From: an uncultured Aquabacterium sp.
GTDB lineage: Bacteria; Pseudomonadota; Gammaproteobacteria; Burkholderiales; Burkholderiaceae_C
Length of the DNA stretch: 43,202 bases
Direction of reading: 5' to 3'
Assembly: GCF_947366995.1 (NCBI RefSeq)
Contig: NZ_CANBCC010000031.1
Span: forward strand, 1-43,202
Below are positions 16,460 through 26,507 of this stretch, piece by piece. The position numbers and the translations under genes were made by a program. The notes below the pieces were generated by a model, which did not search any database, had not been told where the DNA came from, and was given only the letters and a program-made list of their open reading frames with translations. The stretch's first letter is position 1. Each line of letters opens with the position of its first letter.

Positions 16460-19400
16460 TCACCCCACCCACTTGCGGGCGTTGCGGAACATGCGCAGCC
16501 ACGGGCTCGGAGCACTCTTGTCGCCGCTGGTCCAGCTCATCTGGATGTTGCGGAACACGCGCTCCGGGTGCGGCATCATGGCCGTGAAGCGGCCATCGGC
16601 CGTCGTCACCGCGGTCAGGCCTTCGGGCGAGCCGTTCGGGTTGAACGGGTACACCTCGGTCGGCGCGCCGGTGTTGTCCACGTAGCGCAGCGCGCGGTGC
16701 ACCTTGGCCTGATCGCCACGCTGGGCGAAGTTGGCAAAGCCTTCCCCGTGCGACACGGCGATCGGCATGCGGCTGCCGGCCATGCCCTGGAAGAACAGCG
16801 ACGGGCTCTCCAGCACCTCGACCAGGCTCAGGCGCGCTTCGAAGCGCGTGCTCTGGTTGTGGGTGAACTTCGGCCAGTCCTGCGCACCGGGGATGATGGG
16901 GCTGAGCGCCGCCAGCATCTGGCAGCCATTGCACACGCCCAGCGCAAAGGTGTCGGTGCGACCGAAGAAGGCCGCGAACTGCTCGGCCAGCTGCGGGTTG
17001 AACATGATGGAGCGGGCCCAGCCTTCCCCGGCACCCAGCGTGTCGCCATAGCTGAAGCCGCCGCACGCCACAAAGCCCTGGAACTGGTCCAGACGGGCGC
17101 GGCCGGCCTGCAGGTCGCTCATGTGCACGTCGAAGGTGTCGAAGCCGCCCTGGTGCATGGCGTAGGCCATTTCCACGTGCGAGTTCACGCCCTGCTCGCG
17201 CAGGATGGCGACCTTCGGGCGCGCCTTGTGGATGAAGGGTGCGGCCACGTCGTCCAGCGGATCGAAGGTCAGGTGCAGACTCATGCCCGGATCGGCCGGC
17301 GCCCCCACGGCGGCGTGCTCGCTGTCGGCACAGGCCGGGTTGTCGCGCAGCTGGGCAATGCGCCAGCTCACCTCGTCCCAGGTCTTGTGCAGCTGCTCCA
17401 GCGGGGCCGTCAGCACCGCCTTGGCGTCGCGCCACACTTGCACTTCCTGCGCGGCCTGGCCCTTCAGGTTGGGCTTGCCGATCACATGGGTGTGCTTGCT
17501 CAGTCCGTGGGCACGCAGCACCTGCAGCACGGCGTCACGCTCGGCGGTGCGCACCTGCAGCACCACGCCGAGTTCTTCGTTGAACAGCGCCTTGAGCGTC
17601 AGCTCGTTGCGGCGCTCGCCCACCTGGCCGGCCCAGTTCTTCGAGTCACCGAAGTCGGCGCGGCTGTCGTCGATGCCGGCGCTTTCCGTCACCAGCATGT
17701 CGACGTTGATGCTCACGCCCGTGTGGCCGGCAAAGGCCATCTCGCACACGGTCGCCCACAGGCCGCCGTCACCCCGGTCGTGGTAGGCCAGCAGCTTGCC
17801 ATCGGCGCGCAGGGCGTTCACCGCATTCACCGTGGCCTTGAGCAGCTCGGGGTTGTCGACGTCCGGCACCTCGTTGCCGAACTGGTTCAGCACCTGGGCC
17901 AGCATCGAGCCGCCCATGCGCTTCTTGCCTTCGCCCAGGTCCACGAGGATCAGGGTCGTGTCCAGCGGCTGGCCGTTTTCCTGCGTCACCAGCTGCGGCG
18001 TCAGCGTGCCACGCACGTCGCCGATCGACGCGAATGCGGTCACGATCAGCGACACAGGCGCCGTCACCTGCTTGGTGGCCCCGTTGTCGCTCCACTTGGT
18101 GCGCATCGACAGCGAGTCCTTGCCCACCGGGATGGAAATGCCCAACGCGGGACACAGCTCCAGGCCCACGGCCTTCACGGTGTCGTACAGCGCGGCGTCT
18201 TCGCCCTTTTCGCCACAGGCCGCCATCCAGTTGGCCGACAGCTTGACGCGCGGCAGCTCGATCGGCGCTGCCAGCAGGTTGGTGATCGCCTCACCCACGG
18301 CCATGCGGCCGGATGCAGGCGCGTTGACCGACGCCAGCGGCGTGCGCTCGCCCATGGCCATCGCCTCGCCGGCAAAGCCCTTGAAGTCAGCCAGGGTCAC
18401 GGCCACGTCGGCCACGGGCACCTGCCACGGGCCGACCATCTGGTCGCGGTGGTTCAGGCCACCCACCGTACGGTCACCGATGGTGATCAAAAAGCGCTTG
18501 CTGGCCACGGTCGGATGGCGCAGCACGTCCATCGCCACCTGCTCCAGCTGCACGCCGGTCAGGTCCAGCTTGCCGCCGTCCCACTGCACGCGTTCGACCA
18601 CACGGTGCATCTTGGGCGGCTTGCCCAGCAGCACCTCCATCGGCATGTCCACGGCCTTGTCGGCCTGCGGTTGGGTCGTGTCTTCGAGGATCAGTTCCAG
18701 CGCCTCGGTCGCGGTGCCGATCACGCCGAACGGGCAGCGCTCGCGCTCGCACATCGCCGTGAAGATGGGCAGGCTTTCCGGGGCGATGGCCAGGACGTAG
18801 CGCTCCTGGCTCTCGTTGCACCAGATTTCCTTCGGGGCCAGGCCGGTTTCTTCCAGCGGCACCTTGCTCAGGTCGAAGCGCGCGCCCTTGCCGGCGCCGT
18901 CCACCAGCTCGGGGAAGGCGTTCGAGATGCCGCCCGCGCCCACGTCGTGGATCGCCAGAATCGGGTTGTTCGCGCCCAGGCCCCAGCAGTGGTTGATGAC
19001 TTCCTGCGCACGGCGTTCGATTTCCGGGTTGCCGCGCTGCACCGAATCGAAATCGAGGTCAGCCGCGTTCGTGCCGGCCGCCATCGACGAGGCCGCCGCA
19101 CCGGCCATGCCGATGCGCATGCCCGGGCCGCCCAGCTGGATCAGCAACGTGCCGGCCCCGAACACGACCTTCTTGGTCTGCTCGGCGCTGATGGTGCCGA
19201 TGCCGCCGGCAATCATGATGGGCTTGTGGTAGCCGCGGCGGATGGCATCGGCGCCCTCACCCACCGTCTGCTCGAACACGCGGAAGTAGCCGCCCAGGTT
19301 CGAACGGCCGAACTCGTTGTTGAACGCGGCGCCGCCCAGCGGGCCTTCGGTCATGATCTGCAGCGGGCTGGCGATGTGCTCGGGCTTGCCGACAGGGTTC

Positions 19401-20494
19401 TGCTCCCACGGCTCGTTCGTGCCCGGCAGGTGCAGGTTCGACACCGAGAAGCCCGTGAGGCCCGACTTCGGACGCGAGCCGCGGCCCGTGGCGCCTTCGT
19501 CGCGGATCTCACCGCCGGCGCCGGTCGAGGCTCCTGGGAAAGGCGAAATCGCCGTCGGGTGGTTGTGCGTTTCCACCTTCATCAGCACGTGGGCCAGCTC
19601 GTCGCGGGCCTTGTACTGCGGCGCGTTGGTGTAGCCCTCGGGCATCCAGCGCTCGATGGCGTGGCCTTCCATGATCGAGGCGTTGTCCGAGTAGGCCACC
19701 ACGGTGTGCTGCGGGCTGACCTTCTCGGTGTGGCGGATCATGCCGAACATCGACAGGTCCTGCTCCTGGCCGTCGATGGTGAACTTCGCGTTGAAGATCT
19801 TGTGACGGCAGTGCTCCGAGTTCGCCTGGGCGAACATCATCAGCTCCACGTCCGTCGGGTTGCGCTTCAGGCCGGTGAAGGCGTTCACCAGGTAGTCGAT
19901 TTCGTCATCCGACAGGGCCAGGCCGAAGCTCACGTTGGCTTCTTCCAGCGCAGCGCGGCCACGGGCCAGCACGTCGACATGGGCCATGGGCTGGCCGGGC
20001 TTCTCGTCGAACAGGTGGCGGGCCTCGTCGCGGGCCAGCAGCACGCTTTCCGTCATGCGGTCGTGCAGCAGCGCGGCGCAGGCGGCCAGTTCGTCGGCGG
20101 TCAGGCCCTTGGCGCCGCCCGTCAGCGAACCCAGCAGACCGGCCTTCAACGTCAGGCGGTACTCGGTCACGCGCTCCACGCGGCGAATCGCCAGGCCGCA
20201 GTTGTGCGCAATGTCGGTCGCCTTCGACGCCCAGGGCGACAGCGTGCCCAGGCGCGGCGCCACCACGATCAGCTCGCCGTCCAGCGCGCCCTCATAGGCG
20301 TCGCCGTAGTTCAGCAGCGCGGCCAGCTTGTCGACCTCACCGGCGGCCAGGGCCTGGTCAGCGGCCACCCAGTGCACGTGCCGCGCATGCACGGCCGTGA
20401 TCTTCGGGTTGATGGCCTGCAGCTTCGGCAGCAGCGCGTGGATCTGGTGGGGAGCCAGGGCGTTGCCGCCCTCGAAGTGCATCAGGGTCGACAT
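16460..20494 (-). CDS. purL: Phosphoribosylformylglycinamidine synthase (large, single-chain)
   Basis: This enzyme converts FGAR, glutamine and ATP to FGAM in purine synthesis. It is the large single-chain form (1344 residues here, about 1295 in E. coli), combining a PurS-like N-terminus, two AIRS-type synthetase halves (for example [20 protein letters not shown] and [14 protein letters not shown]), and a C-terminal class I glutaminase. The glutaminase has its catalytic cysteine in GVCNGCQM (about residue 1187) and the histidine in [10 protein letters not shown] near the end. I used the ATG at 20494. A GTG at 20518 and a further ATG at 20482 are alternatives; none has a clear Shine-Dalgarno sequence. 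The gene is divergent from map and stops 2 bases from its convergent neighbour. Confidence 0.96.
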   Translation of the reverse strand: MSTLMHFEGGNALAPHQIHALLPKLQAINPKITAVHARHVHWVAADQALAAGEVDKLAALLNYGDAYEGALDGELIVVAPRLGTLSPWASKATDIAHNCGLAIRRVERVTEYRLTLKAGLLGSLTGGAKGLTADELAACAALLHDRMTESVLLARDEARHLFDEKPGQPMAHVDVLARGRAALEEANVSFGLALSDDEIDYLVNAFTGLKRNPTDVELMMFAQANSEHCRHKIFNAKFTIDGQEQDLSMFGMIRHTEKVSPQHTVVAYSDNASIMEGHAIERWMPEGYTNAPQYKARDELAHVLMKVETHNHPTAISPFPGASTGAGGEIRDEGATGRGSRPKSGLTGFSVSNLHLPGTNEPWEQNPVGKPEHIASPLQIMTEGPLGGAAFNNEFGRSNLGGYFRVFEQTVGEGADAIRRGYHKPIMIAGGIGTISAEQTKKVVFGAGTLLIQLGGPGMRIGMAGAAASSMAAGTNAADLDFDSVQRGNPEIERRAQEVINHCWGLGANNPILAIHDVGAGGISNAFPELVDGAGKGARFDLSKVPLEETGLAPKEIWCNESQERYVLAIAPESLPIFTAMCERERCPFGVIGTATEALELILEDTTQPQADKAVDMPMEVLLGKPPKMHRVVERVQWDGGKLDLTGVQLEQVAMDVLRHPTVASKRFLITIGDRTVGGLNHRDQMVGPWQVPVADVAVTLADFKGFAGEAMAMGERTPLASVNAPASGRMAVGEAITNLLAAPIELPRVKLSANWMAACGEKGEDAALYDTVKAVGLELCPALGISIPVGKDSLSMRTKWSDNGATKQVTAPVSLIVTAFASIGDVRGTLTPQLVTQENGQPLDTTLILVDLGEGKKRMGGSMLAQVLNQFGNEVPDVDNPELLKATVNAVNALRADGKLLAYHDRGDGGLWATVCEMAFAGHTGVSINVDMLVTESAGIDDSRADFGDSKNWAGQVGERRNELTLKALFNEELGVVLQVRTAERDAVLQVLRAHGLSKHTHVIGKPNLKGQAAQEVQVWRDAKAVLTAPLEQLHKTWDEVSWRIAQLRDNPACADSEHAAVGAPADPGMSLHLTFDPLDDVAAPFIHKARPKVAILREQGVNSHVEMAYAMHQGGFDTFDVHMSDLQAGRARLDQFQGFVACGGFSYGDTLGAGEGWARSIMFNPQLAEQFAAFFGRTDTFALGVCNGCQMLAALSPIIPGAQDWPKFTHNQSTRFEARLSLVEVLESPSLFFQGMAGSRMPIAVSHGEGFANFAQRGDQAKVHRALRYVDNTGAPTEVYPFNPNGSPEGLTAVTTADGRFTAMMPHPERVFRNIQMSWTSGDKSAPSPWLRMFRNARKWVG

Positions 20495-20548
20495 CGGTGC
20501 GGGGGTGCGTTCGGTCACGGCGGAGGGCGGTCGTGCGGAAAAACGAGA

Positions 20549-20554
20549 ATTTTA
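20549..20554 (-). promoter_or_regulatory. Candidate -10 box of purL
   Basis: On the minus strand a TAAAAT hexamer (5 of 6 matches to the sigma-70 -10 consensus) lies 55 bases upstream of the chosen purL start, in an AT-rich patch. I see no convincing -35 hexamer at 16-18 bases, so this is weak. Confidence 0.3.
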
Positions 20555-20608
20555 CCGGCCCCTGTCCGGGAAAGCCCGCCACCCCCTCTGTTTGTGTTTC
20601 CCATGACA

Positions 20609-20638
20609 GCGACATACCCCACGCCAATTGCGGATAAT
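20609..20638 (+). promoter_or_regulatory. Candidate sigma-70 promoter of map
   Basis: A GCGACA -35-like hexamer (20609-20614) and GATAAT -10 (20633-20638) are separated by 18 bases. The -10 ends only 8 bases before the map ATG, so the transcript would begin at or very near the start codon. There is no Shine-Dalgarno sequence in the gap, which agrees with a leaderless or nearly leaderless mRNA. Confidence 0.5.
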
Positions 20639-20646
20639 CCCTGCCC

Positions 20647-21468
20647 ATGAGCATCACCATCAAGACCGGCGCCGAGATCGACGCCATGCGCGTTGCCGGC
20701 CGCCTCGCCTCCGAGGTGCTGGACTACCTCACGCCGTTCGTGAAGCCCGGCGTCACCACCGAAGAGCTGGATCGCCTCGCCCACGACTACATGGTCAACG
20801 TGCAGGGCACCATCCCCGCGCCGCTGAACTACGCGCCGGGCGGCCACAAGCCCTACCCCAAGTCGATCTGCACGTCGATCAACCACCAGGTCTGCCACGG
20901 CATCCCGAACGACCGCCCCCTGAAGGACGGCGACATCGTCAACATCGACATCACCGTCATCAAGGATGGCTGGCACGGCGACACCAGCCGCATGTTCATC
21001 TGCGGCAACGGCTCGATCGCGGCCAAGCGCCTGTGCGCCTTCACCTACGACGCCATGTGGAAGGGCATCGCCAAGGTCAAGCCCGGCGCACGCCTGGGCG
21101 ACATCGGCCACACCATCCAGACCTTTGCCGAGAACAACGGCTTCTCGGTGGTGCGCGAGTTCTGTGGCCACGGCATCGGCCGCAAGTTCCACGAGGAGCC
21201 GCAGGTGCTGCACTACGGTCGCCCCGGCACGCTGGAAGAACTCAAGCCCGGCATGATCTTCACCATCGAGCCCATGATCAACGCGGGCAAGAAGGACATC
21301 AAGTCGCTGGGCGACGGGTGGACCATCGTCACGAAGGATCGCTCACTTTCCGCCCAGTGGGAGCACACGGTGCTGGTCACCGAAACCGGCTACGAAGTGC
21401 TGACGCTCTCGGCCGGCAGCCCCCCGATCCCGGACTTCGTCACCGCGCCCCAGACCACCAGCGCCTGA
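20647..21468 (+). CDS. map: Methionine aminopeptidase, type I
   Basis: This enzyme removes the initiator methionine from nascent proteins. It has 273 residues against 264 in E. coli. All five metal ligands of the pita-bread fold can be placed: Asp101 and Asp112 (NIDITVIKDGWHGDTSR), His175 (FCGHGIGR), Glu208 (FTIEPM) and Glu239 (QWEHTV). The substrate-side histidine of CHGIPN is His84. There is no N-terminal SH3-like or zinc-finger extension, so it is type Ia. It is divergent from purL and is followed by an intrinsic terminator before glnD. The second base pair of genes downstream (glnD) therefore probably has its own promoter. Confidence 0.97.
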   Translation: MSITIKTGAEIDAMRVAGRLASEVLDYLTPFVKPGVTTEELDRLAHDYMVNVQGTIPAPLNYAPGGHKPYPKSICTSINHQVCHGIPNDRPLKDGDIVNIDITVIKDGWHGDTSRMFICGNGSIAAKRLCAFTYDAMWKGIAKVKPGARLGDIGHTIQTFAENNGFSVVREFCGHGIGRKFHEEPQVLHYGRPGTLEELKPGMIFTIEPMINAGKKDIKSLGDGWTIVTKDRSLSAQWEHTVLVTETGYEVLTLSAGSPPIPDFVTAPQTTSA

Positions 21469-21488
21469 CGCCACACCACCCGACCGGG

Positions 21489-21514
21489 CCCGAGCCGCCC
21501 GCTCGGGTTTTTTT
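21489..21514 (+). terminator. Intrinsic terminator of map
   Basis: A perfect 7-base stem, CCCGAGC / GCTCGGG, with a 5-base loop is followed directly by seven Ts. It starts 20 bases after the map stop codon and ends 41 bases before glnD. Confidence 0.92.
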
Positions 21515-21555
21515 CTGCGCCCCGCCAGGGCCAGGCCTGCTGTACCGTTCCCCTC

Positions 21556-24147
21556 ATGACCCTGGACATCGCCGCCCTGCGGAACGACTTCCGCACCGCC
21601 AAAACCGACCTGCTGACCCGCTTCCAGGATGCGCGCGCCACGGCGGCCTCTGCCAGCACGCTGCTGCTGCAGTTGGCCCGCCTCGTCGACCGCACGCTGA
21701 CCCGGCTTTGGGATGACGTTGACATGCCCAAAGGCGCGGCACTGGTGGCGGTCGGCGGCTATGGACGCGGCGAGCTCTTCCCCTACTCCGACATCGACGT
21801 GCTGGTGCTGTTGCCGGTGGTGCCCTCTGCATCCGGCGAAGACCTCTGCGCCCCGAAGGTCGAAGCCTTCATCAGCGCCTGCTGGGACATTGGGTTGGAG
21901 ATCGGCTCCAGTGTGCGCACGGTCGATGAATGCGTCGAGGAAGCCCGCCGCGATGTGACGGTGCAGACCGCCTTGCTGGAATCCCGCTTCATCTGCGGCA
22001 CCCGAGCCCGCTTCGACGAACTCGAAGCCAGCACCCACGAGCACATGGACGCGCCGGCCTTCCTCACGGCCAAGTTGCTCGAGATGCGCCAGCGCCACAC
22101 CAAGTACGAAGACACCCCGTACGCGCTCGAGCCCAACTGCAAGGAAAGCCCCGGAGGCCTGCGCGACCTGCAGGTCGTGCTGTGGCTGGCCCGCGCCGCC
22201 CGCCTGGGGCGCACCTGGTCCGAACTGGCCCGCAACGGGCTGCTCACTGCCTTCGAAGCGCGCCAGCTGCAGCGCAACGAAGGCCTGCTCAAGCTGATCC
22301 GCACGCGGCTGCACCAGATTGCCGGCCGTCGCGAAGACCGGCTGGTGTTCGACCTGCAGACCGCTGTGGCCACCAGCTTCGGCTACGAAAGCACCAAGGC
22401 CCTGCGCGCCAGCGAAGCGCTGATGCGCCGCTACTACTGGGCCGCCAAGGCGGTCACCCAGCTCAACCAGATCCTCATCCTCAACATCGAGGAGCGCGTG
22501 CGGGGCTCGCACGATGCGCCCATGCGCCGCATCGACGAGCGCTTCTTCGACCGCGGCGGTTTCCTTGAAGTGGCCCGTGATGACCTGTACGAGCATGACC
22601 GCCATGCCATCTTCGCCACCTTCCTGGCCCTGCAGCAGGACAAGACGCTGAAGGGCCTGTCGGCCCGCACCCTCCGCGCGCTCTACAACGCCCGCAACGT
22701 CATGGACGCGTCCTTCCGGCGCGACCCCGCCAACCACGCCGCCTTCATGCAGCTGCTGAAGGCCGACCACGGCCAGACTCACCTGCTGCGCCTGCTGAAC
22801 CAGACCTCGGTGCTGGGCCGCTACCTGTGGGTGTTCCGCCGCATCGTGGGCCAGATGCAGCACGACCTGTTCCACGTCTACACGGTCGACCAGCACATCC
22901 TCATGGTCGTGCGCAACATGCGCCGCTTCTTCATCCCGGAGCACGCGCACGAGTACCCGTACTGCACGCAACTGGCGTCCGAATGGGACAAGCCTTACCT
23001 GCTCTACGTGGCCGCGCTGTTCCACGACGTGGCCAAGGGCCGCGGTGGCGATCACTCCGAGCTGGGCGCTGTGGAAGTGCGCCGCTTCTGCAAGGACCAC
23101 GGCATCACCGGCGAGGATGCCCGCCTCGTCGAGTTTCTCGTGGCCGAGCACCTCACCATGTCGCGCGTGGCGCAGAAGGAGGACCTGTCCGACCCGGACG
23201 TCATCCAGGCCTTCGCGCGGCGCATGGGCAGCGAACGCTTCCTCACCGGCCTCTACCTGCTGACCGTCGCCGACATCCGCGGCACCAGCCCCAAGGTCTG
23301 GAACGCCTGGAAGGGCAAGCTGCTCGAAGACCTCTACAAGCTCACCCTGCGTGCACTGGGCGGCGCACGGCCCCACCTGGATGCCGAGATCGAGGCCCGC
23401 AAGCAGCAGGCAAGGCACACCCTGGCGCTGTACTTCATGCCCGCCGGCATCGAGCAGAGGCTCTGGGCCACGCTGGACACCAGCTACTTCGCCCGCCATG
23501 ACTCGGCCGACATCGCCTGGCACACCCGCATGCTGTGGCGCCACGTGGAAACGCTCAAGCCCGTCGTGGCTGCGCGGCTCTCGCCGGTGGGCGAAGGCCT
23601 GCAGGTGCTGGTGTATGCGCCCGATCGCCCTGACCTCTTCGCCCGCATCTGCGGCTACTTCGACCGAGCCGGATTCAGCATTCAGGATGCGCGCATCCAC
23701 ACCTCGAAGACCGGCTACGCCATCGACACCTTCCAGATCCTCACGGCCGGTTCCGCGCAATTCGAAGGCGTGCACTACCGCGACCTGATCGCCCTTGTCG
23801 AGAACCAGCTGGCTGAAGGCGTCGCATCCGACGCGCCGCTGCATGACCCCTCACGCGCTCGGCTGTCGCGCCGGGTGAAGTCCTTCCCGGTGCAACCCCG
23901 CGTAAGCCTGCGCCCCGACGAACGGGCCCAGCGCTGGCTGCTGACCGTCTCGGCCAGCGACCGCTCCGGCCTGCTCTATGTGATTGCCCGCACGCTGGCC
24001 CGCCACCAGATCAACGTGCAACTGGCCAAGGTCAGCACGCTGGGCGAGCGCGTGGAAGACACCTTCCTCGTGACAGGCGATGTGCTGCGCGGGGACAAGG
24101 CCCAGCTGCAGGTCGAAACCGAGCTGCTGACCGCCCTCGAAGCCTAA
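21556..24147 (+). CDS. glnD: [Protein-PII] uridylyltransferase / uridylyl-removing enzyme
   Basis: GlnD senses glutamine and adds or removes UMP on the PII proteins GlnB/GlnK, setting the nitrogen response. The 863-residue chain has the usual order: nucleotidyltransferase domain with GGYGRGELFPYSDIDVLVL (about 66-84, catalytic Asp pair), a helical GlnE-like linker with ESPGGLRDLQ, an HD hydrolase domain with FHDVAKGRGGDHSELG (about 488), and two C-terminal ACT domains (about 681-730 and 793-842) for glutamine binding. Length is close to E. coli GlnD (890). It lies 87 bases after map, with a terminator between. Its TAA directly abuts the stop codon of the convergent DUF465 gene. Confidence 0.97.
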   Translation: MTLDIAALRNDFRTAKTDLLTRFQDARATAASASTLLLQLARLVDRTLTRLWDDVDMPKGAALVAVGGYGRGELFPYSDIDVLVLLPVVPSASGEDLCAPKVEAFISACWDIGLEIGSSVRTVDECVEEARRDVTVQTALLESRFICGTRARFDELEASTHEHMDAPAFLTAKLLEMRQRHTKYEDTPYALEPNCKESPGGLRDLQVVLWLARAARLGRTWSELARNGLLTAFEARQLQRNEGLLKLIRTRLHQIAGRREDRLVFDLQTAVATSFGYESTKALRASEALMRRYYWAAKAVTQLNQILILNIEERVRGSHDAPMRRIDERFFDRGGFLEVARDDLYEHDRHAIFATFLALQQDKTLKGLSARTLRALYNARNVMDASFRRDPANHAAFMQLLKADHGQTHLLRLLNQTSVLGRYLWVFRRIVGQMQHDLFHVYTVDQHILMVVRNMRRFFIPEHAHEYPYCTQLASEWDKPYLLYVAALFHDVAKGRGGDHSELGAVEVRRFCKDHGITGEDARLVEFLVAEHLTMSRVAQKEDLSDPDVIQAFARRMGSERFLTGLYLLTVADIRGTSPKVWNAWKGKLLEDLYKLTLRALGGARPHLDAEIEARKQQARHTLALYFMPAGIEQRLWATLDTSYFARHDSADIAWHTRMLWRHVETLKPVVAARLSPVGEGLQVLVYAPDRPDLFARICGYFDRAGFSIQDARIHTSKTGYAIDTFQILTAGSAQFEGVHYRDLIALVENQLAEGVASDAPLHDPSRARLSRRVKSFPVQPRVSLRPDERAQRWLLTVSASDRSGLLYVIARTLARHQINVQLAKVSTLGERVEDTFLVTGDVLRGDKAQLQVETELLTALEA

Positions 24148-24351
24148 TCAGGCAGGCTCTTTCGGGTCGAGCAAAGCTTCGAGCCGCTCGATCCGATCGC
24201 GCAGCAACAGGCGGCGTTTCTTCAGCCGGCGAAGCGAGAGTTCGTCTACAGGCGACTGCTCCGCTATCCGGTCGATCATGTTGTCGAGATCGGCGTGTTC
24301 GATGCGCAGTTCAATGAGCTGGCGATGAGGGGAATGCAGGTTTTCTTGCAT
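24148..24351 (-). CDS. DUF465 (YdcH-like) small protein
   Basis: This is a 67-residue, highly charged, helical protein of the DUF465 family. The typical pattern is present: an N-terminal segment HRQLIELRIEHADLDNMID followed by the basic block LRRLKKRRLLLRDRIERLE, which is likely a coiled coil. Its function is not known to me. The frame opens upstream to 24393, but the ATG at 24351 matches the usual family length; no start has a strong Shine-Dalgarno sequence. It is divergent from the PP2C gene, 103 bases between starts, and its stop codon touches that of glnD. Confidence 0.85.
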   Translation of the reverse strand: MQENLHSPHRQLIELRIEHADLDNMIDRIAEQSPVDELSLRRLKKRRLLLRDRIERLEALLDPKEPA

Positions 24352-24441
24352 CGGGAGATGCCGCAGGGGCATGCACGACAGGCGCATCAACAAGGGAAGA
24401 TTCGGGGCACCGCCTCAGCCCGAATCAAAGCGTTTCACGAT

Positions 24442-24447
24442 TATAGT
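24442..24447 (+). promoter_or_regulatory. Candidate -10 box directly before the PP2C gene
   Basis: A TATAGT hexamer (5 of 6 matches to the -10 consensus) ends 7 bases before the ATG at 24455, and no Shine-Dalgarno sequence is present. I cannot identify a matching -35. If real, the mRNA is leaderless. Confidence 0.35.
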
Positions 24448-24454
24448 TTTCCCC

Positions 24455-25219
24455 ATGATTGCACCAACCAGTTTCCGCCTGGTGGCGGCCACGGGCATCC
24501 ACCGCGGAGACCGGCCATACCAACAGGACCAGGTGGCCATCCTGCCGCACCCCCGCACTGCAGGCTGCCTGATGGCCGTCGTGGCCGATGGCATGGGCGG
24601 CAAGAGCGGCGGGCGCAAGGCCGCCGACCAGGTGCTCATGACGGCCCGCCAGGTGTTCGACCGCTACGTGCCCGGCACGGAAGAAGCGACCACCATCCTG
24701 GCCCAACTGCTCAATGAAGCACACCTGATGATCAAGCTGACGGCCATCGCTTTCGAGGAAGAGCCTCACAGCACACTGGCCAGCTTCATCGTCAACCCCG
24801 ACCTGACCGCCGACATCCTGCACGCCGGCGACTCACGCGTCTACCACTTCCGCGGCCCCGAGATGCTCTACCGCACGCTCGATCATTCCTTCGTCCAGCG
24901 CCTGGTCAACGAAGGACAGATCACGGAAGAAGAAGCCAACGTGCACCCGCAGTCCAACCTGCTGACGGGCTGCCTCGGCACGCAGCAGGATCCGCCCCTG
25001 TCGGCTCATCGCCTGCGCGGCCTGCAGATCGGCGACAGCCTGCTGGCCTGCTCCGACGGGCTGTGGCACTACTTCACGCCCAAGGAACTGGGCGCCATCG
25101 TGCACACCCTGCCGCCGCGCGAAGCGGCCGAAATGCTGGTCAGCAAGGCGCGCCACCGCGCCCGCGGCGGCGGTGACAACCTGTCGATGGCGCTGGTCCG
25201 CGTCGAGGCCCGCGGCTGA
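24455..25219 (+). CDS. PP2C-family Ser/Thr protein phosphatase
   Basis: This is a 254-residue cytoplasmic PPM/PP2C phosphatase with metal-binding motifs in order: GIHRGDRPYQQDQ (about 14-26), VVADGMGGKSGG with Asp45, ILHAGDSRVYHFRG, CSDGLWHYF and the terminal GGGDNLSMALVRV. Glycine and aspartate residues that bind the two metals all appear present. The substrate kinase or phosphoprotein is not visible: there is no Hanks-type kinase, FHA protein or type VI secretion gene next to it. I chose ATG 24455 because upstream in-frame codons (from 24371) look non-homologous. It converges on zapE with a single base between stop codons. Confidence 0.9.
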   Translation: MIAPTSFRLVAATGIHRGDRPYQQDQVAILPHPRTAGCLMAVVADGMGGKSGGRKAADQVLMTARQVFDRYVPGTEEATTILAQLLNEAHLMIKLTAIAFEEEPHSTLASFIVNPDLTADILHAGDSRVYHFRGPEMLYRTLDHSFVQRLVNEGQITEEEANVHPQSNLLTGCLGTQQDPPLSAHRLRGLQIGDSLLACSDGLWHYFTPKELGAIVHTLPPREAAEMLVSKARHRARGGGDNLSMALVRVEARG

Positions 25220-25220
25220 A

Positions 25221-26333
25221 TCAGGTGATCGAGGTGTCGACCACCCGGCGCTCTTCGCTCAGGTATTCCTTCGATTGCATCTCGTTGAGGCGAGACACCG
25301 TGCGCGGGAACTCGTGCGACATCGGGCCTTCGGTGTAGAGCTGCTCCGGCGGCACCTCGGCCGAGATCACCAGCTTGCACTTGCGGTCGTACAGCACGTC
25401 CACCAGCCACGTGAAGCGCCGCGCCTCCGACGCCATGCGCACCGGCATCTGCGGCACGTTGCTCAGCATCAGCGTGTGGAACTGTGATGCGAGCTCCAGG
25501 TAGTCGTTCTGCGAGCGCGGCCCGCCGCACAGCGTCTGGAAGTCGAACCACACCACGCCGCCGGCCCGCCGCCGCGCCTTCAGCACACGGTGCTCGATGT
25601 GCAGTTCGGGATTGTCGTCCGCGGTTTCGGCCAGCTGCGAGAAGATGGTGCTCATTTCGGCGTCCGTCTGCTCGTTCAGCGGCGTCAGGTACAAACGCGC
25701 CAGCTCCAGCGTGCGGCGGCGGTAGTCCGTCCCGCTGTCCACGTTGATCACCTCCAGCTGCTGCTTCAACAGCTCGATGGCTGGCAGGATGCGGTCGCGG
25801 TGCAGCCCGTTCGGATACAGCCCGTCCGGATGGAAGTTCGACGTGGTGACGATGCTCATGCGGTTGCGGAACATCGCGTCCAGCAGCCTGTGCAGGATCA
25901 TCGCGTCCGTCACGTCGGCCACATGGAACTCGTCGAAGCAGATCAGGCGGTGCTTGCGCGACATGCGCTTGGCCAGCACGTCCAGCGGGTCCTGCACGCC
26001 TTTCAGCTCATGCAATTGCCGGTGCACCTCACGCATGAACTCGTGAAAATGCAGGCGCGTCTTGCGCTCCAGCGGGACCGCGTTGAAGAAGCAGTCCATG
26101 ATGAAGCTCTTGCCCCGCCCCACCCCGCCGTACATGTAGACGCCCTTGGGCAGATCCGGGTAGCGCAGCATCTTGGTCAGCGCATTGCCGCGCTTGGCCT
26201 TGTAGTGCGACCACTCGTCCTGGCAACGCTGCAGCGCGGCAATGCCCTTGAGCTGGGCCTCGTCGGCCTTGTAGCCGCGTTCGGCCAGGCTTTGCTGATA
26301 GAGCTCGGAGACGGAAATGGCGGGTGCGGGCAT
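25221..26333 (-). CDS. zapE: Cell division protein ZapE (AFG1-like ATPase)
   Basis: This is a 370-residue AFG1/ZapE P-loop ATPase, similar in length to E. coli ZapE (375), which associates with the division ring and affects FtsZ filaments. It has a Walker A motif GGVGRGKS (about 69-76) and a Walker B ICFDEFHVADVTDA (about 125-138). Typical blocks also include LHFHEFMREVH, the sensor region VTTSNFHPDGLYPNGLHRD, and the C-terminal LYDRKCKLVISAEVPPEQLY. It lies 174 bases downstream of lpdA on the same strand, but a strong terminator intervenes, so it is probably expressed from its own promoter or by read-through. Confidence 0.94.
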   Translation of the reverse strand: MPAPAISVSELYQQSLAERGYKADEAQLKGIAALQRCQDEWSHYKAKRGNALTKMLRYPDLPKGVYMYGGVGRGKSFIMDCFFNAVPLERKTRLHFHEFMREVHRQLHELKGVQDPLDVLAKRMSRKHRLICFDEFHVADVTDAMILHRLLDAMFRNRMSIVTTSNFHPDGLYPNGLHRDRILPAIELLKQQLEVINVDSGTDYRRRTLELARLYLTPLNEQTDAEMSTIFSQLAETADDNPELHIEHRVLKARRRAGGVVWFDFQTLCGGPRSQNDYLELASQFHTLMLSNVPQMPVRMASEARRFTWLVDVLYDRKCKLVISAEVPPEQLYTEGPMSHEFPRTVSRLNEMQSKEYLSEERRVVDTSIT

Positions 26334-26410
26334 GGCGCAGACGGCAGAAGGTTCTTCGACGAAAGGGCGCAGCGTAGCCGACTTCGATCAGCCCGTGGCG
26401 CGGCCACAAG

Positions 26411-26435
26411 AAAAAGGGGTGGCTCACGCCACCCC
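26411..26435 (-). terminator. Intrinsic terminator of the sucAB-lpdA operon
   Basis: On the minus strand a perfect 8-base stem, GGGGTGGC / GCCACCCC, with a 4-base loop is followed by TTTTTCTTG. It begins 72 bases after the lpdA stop codon and lies upstream of zapE. Confidence 0.9.
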
Positions 26436-26507
26436 GATGCACTCAGGATCCGGACCACACTGTCTCACGCTCTGGGCAGGCGCTCGACAGCGTGACGCAC
26501 GACTGAA

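Noticed and set aside
16205-20650. A 1481-codon open frame on the plus strand opposite purL
   Set aside because: Its product is dominated by His, Gln, Arg, Gly and Ala with no recognisable domain. It mirrors the codons of purL, which is a full-length family match; long antisense frames are expected at this GC content.
21343-23844. An 833-codon minus-strand frame opposite glnD
   Set aside because: Antisense shadow of glnD; no domains.
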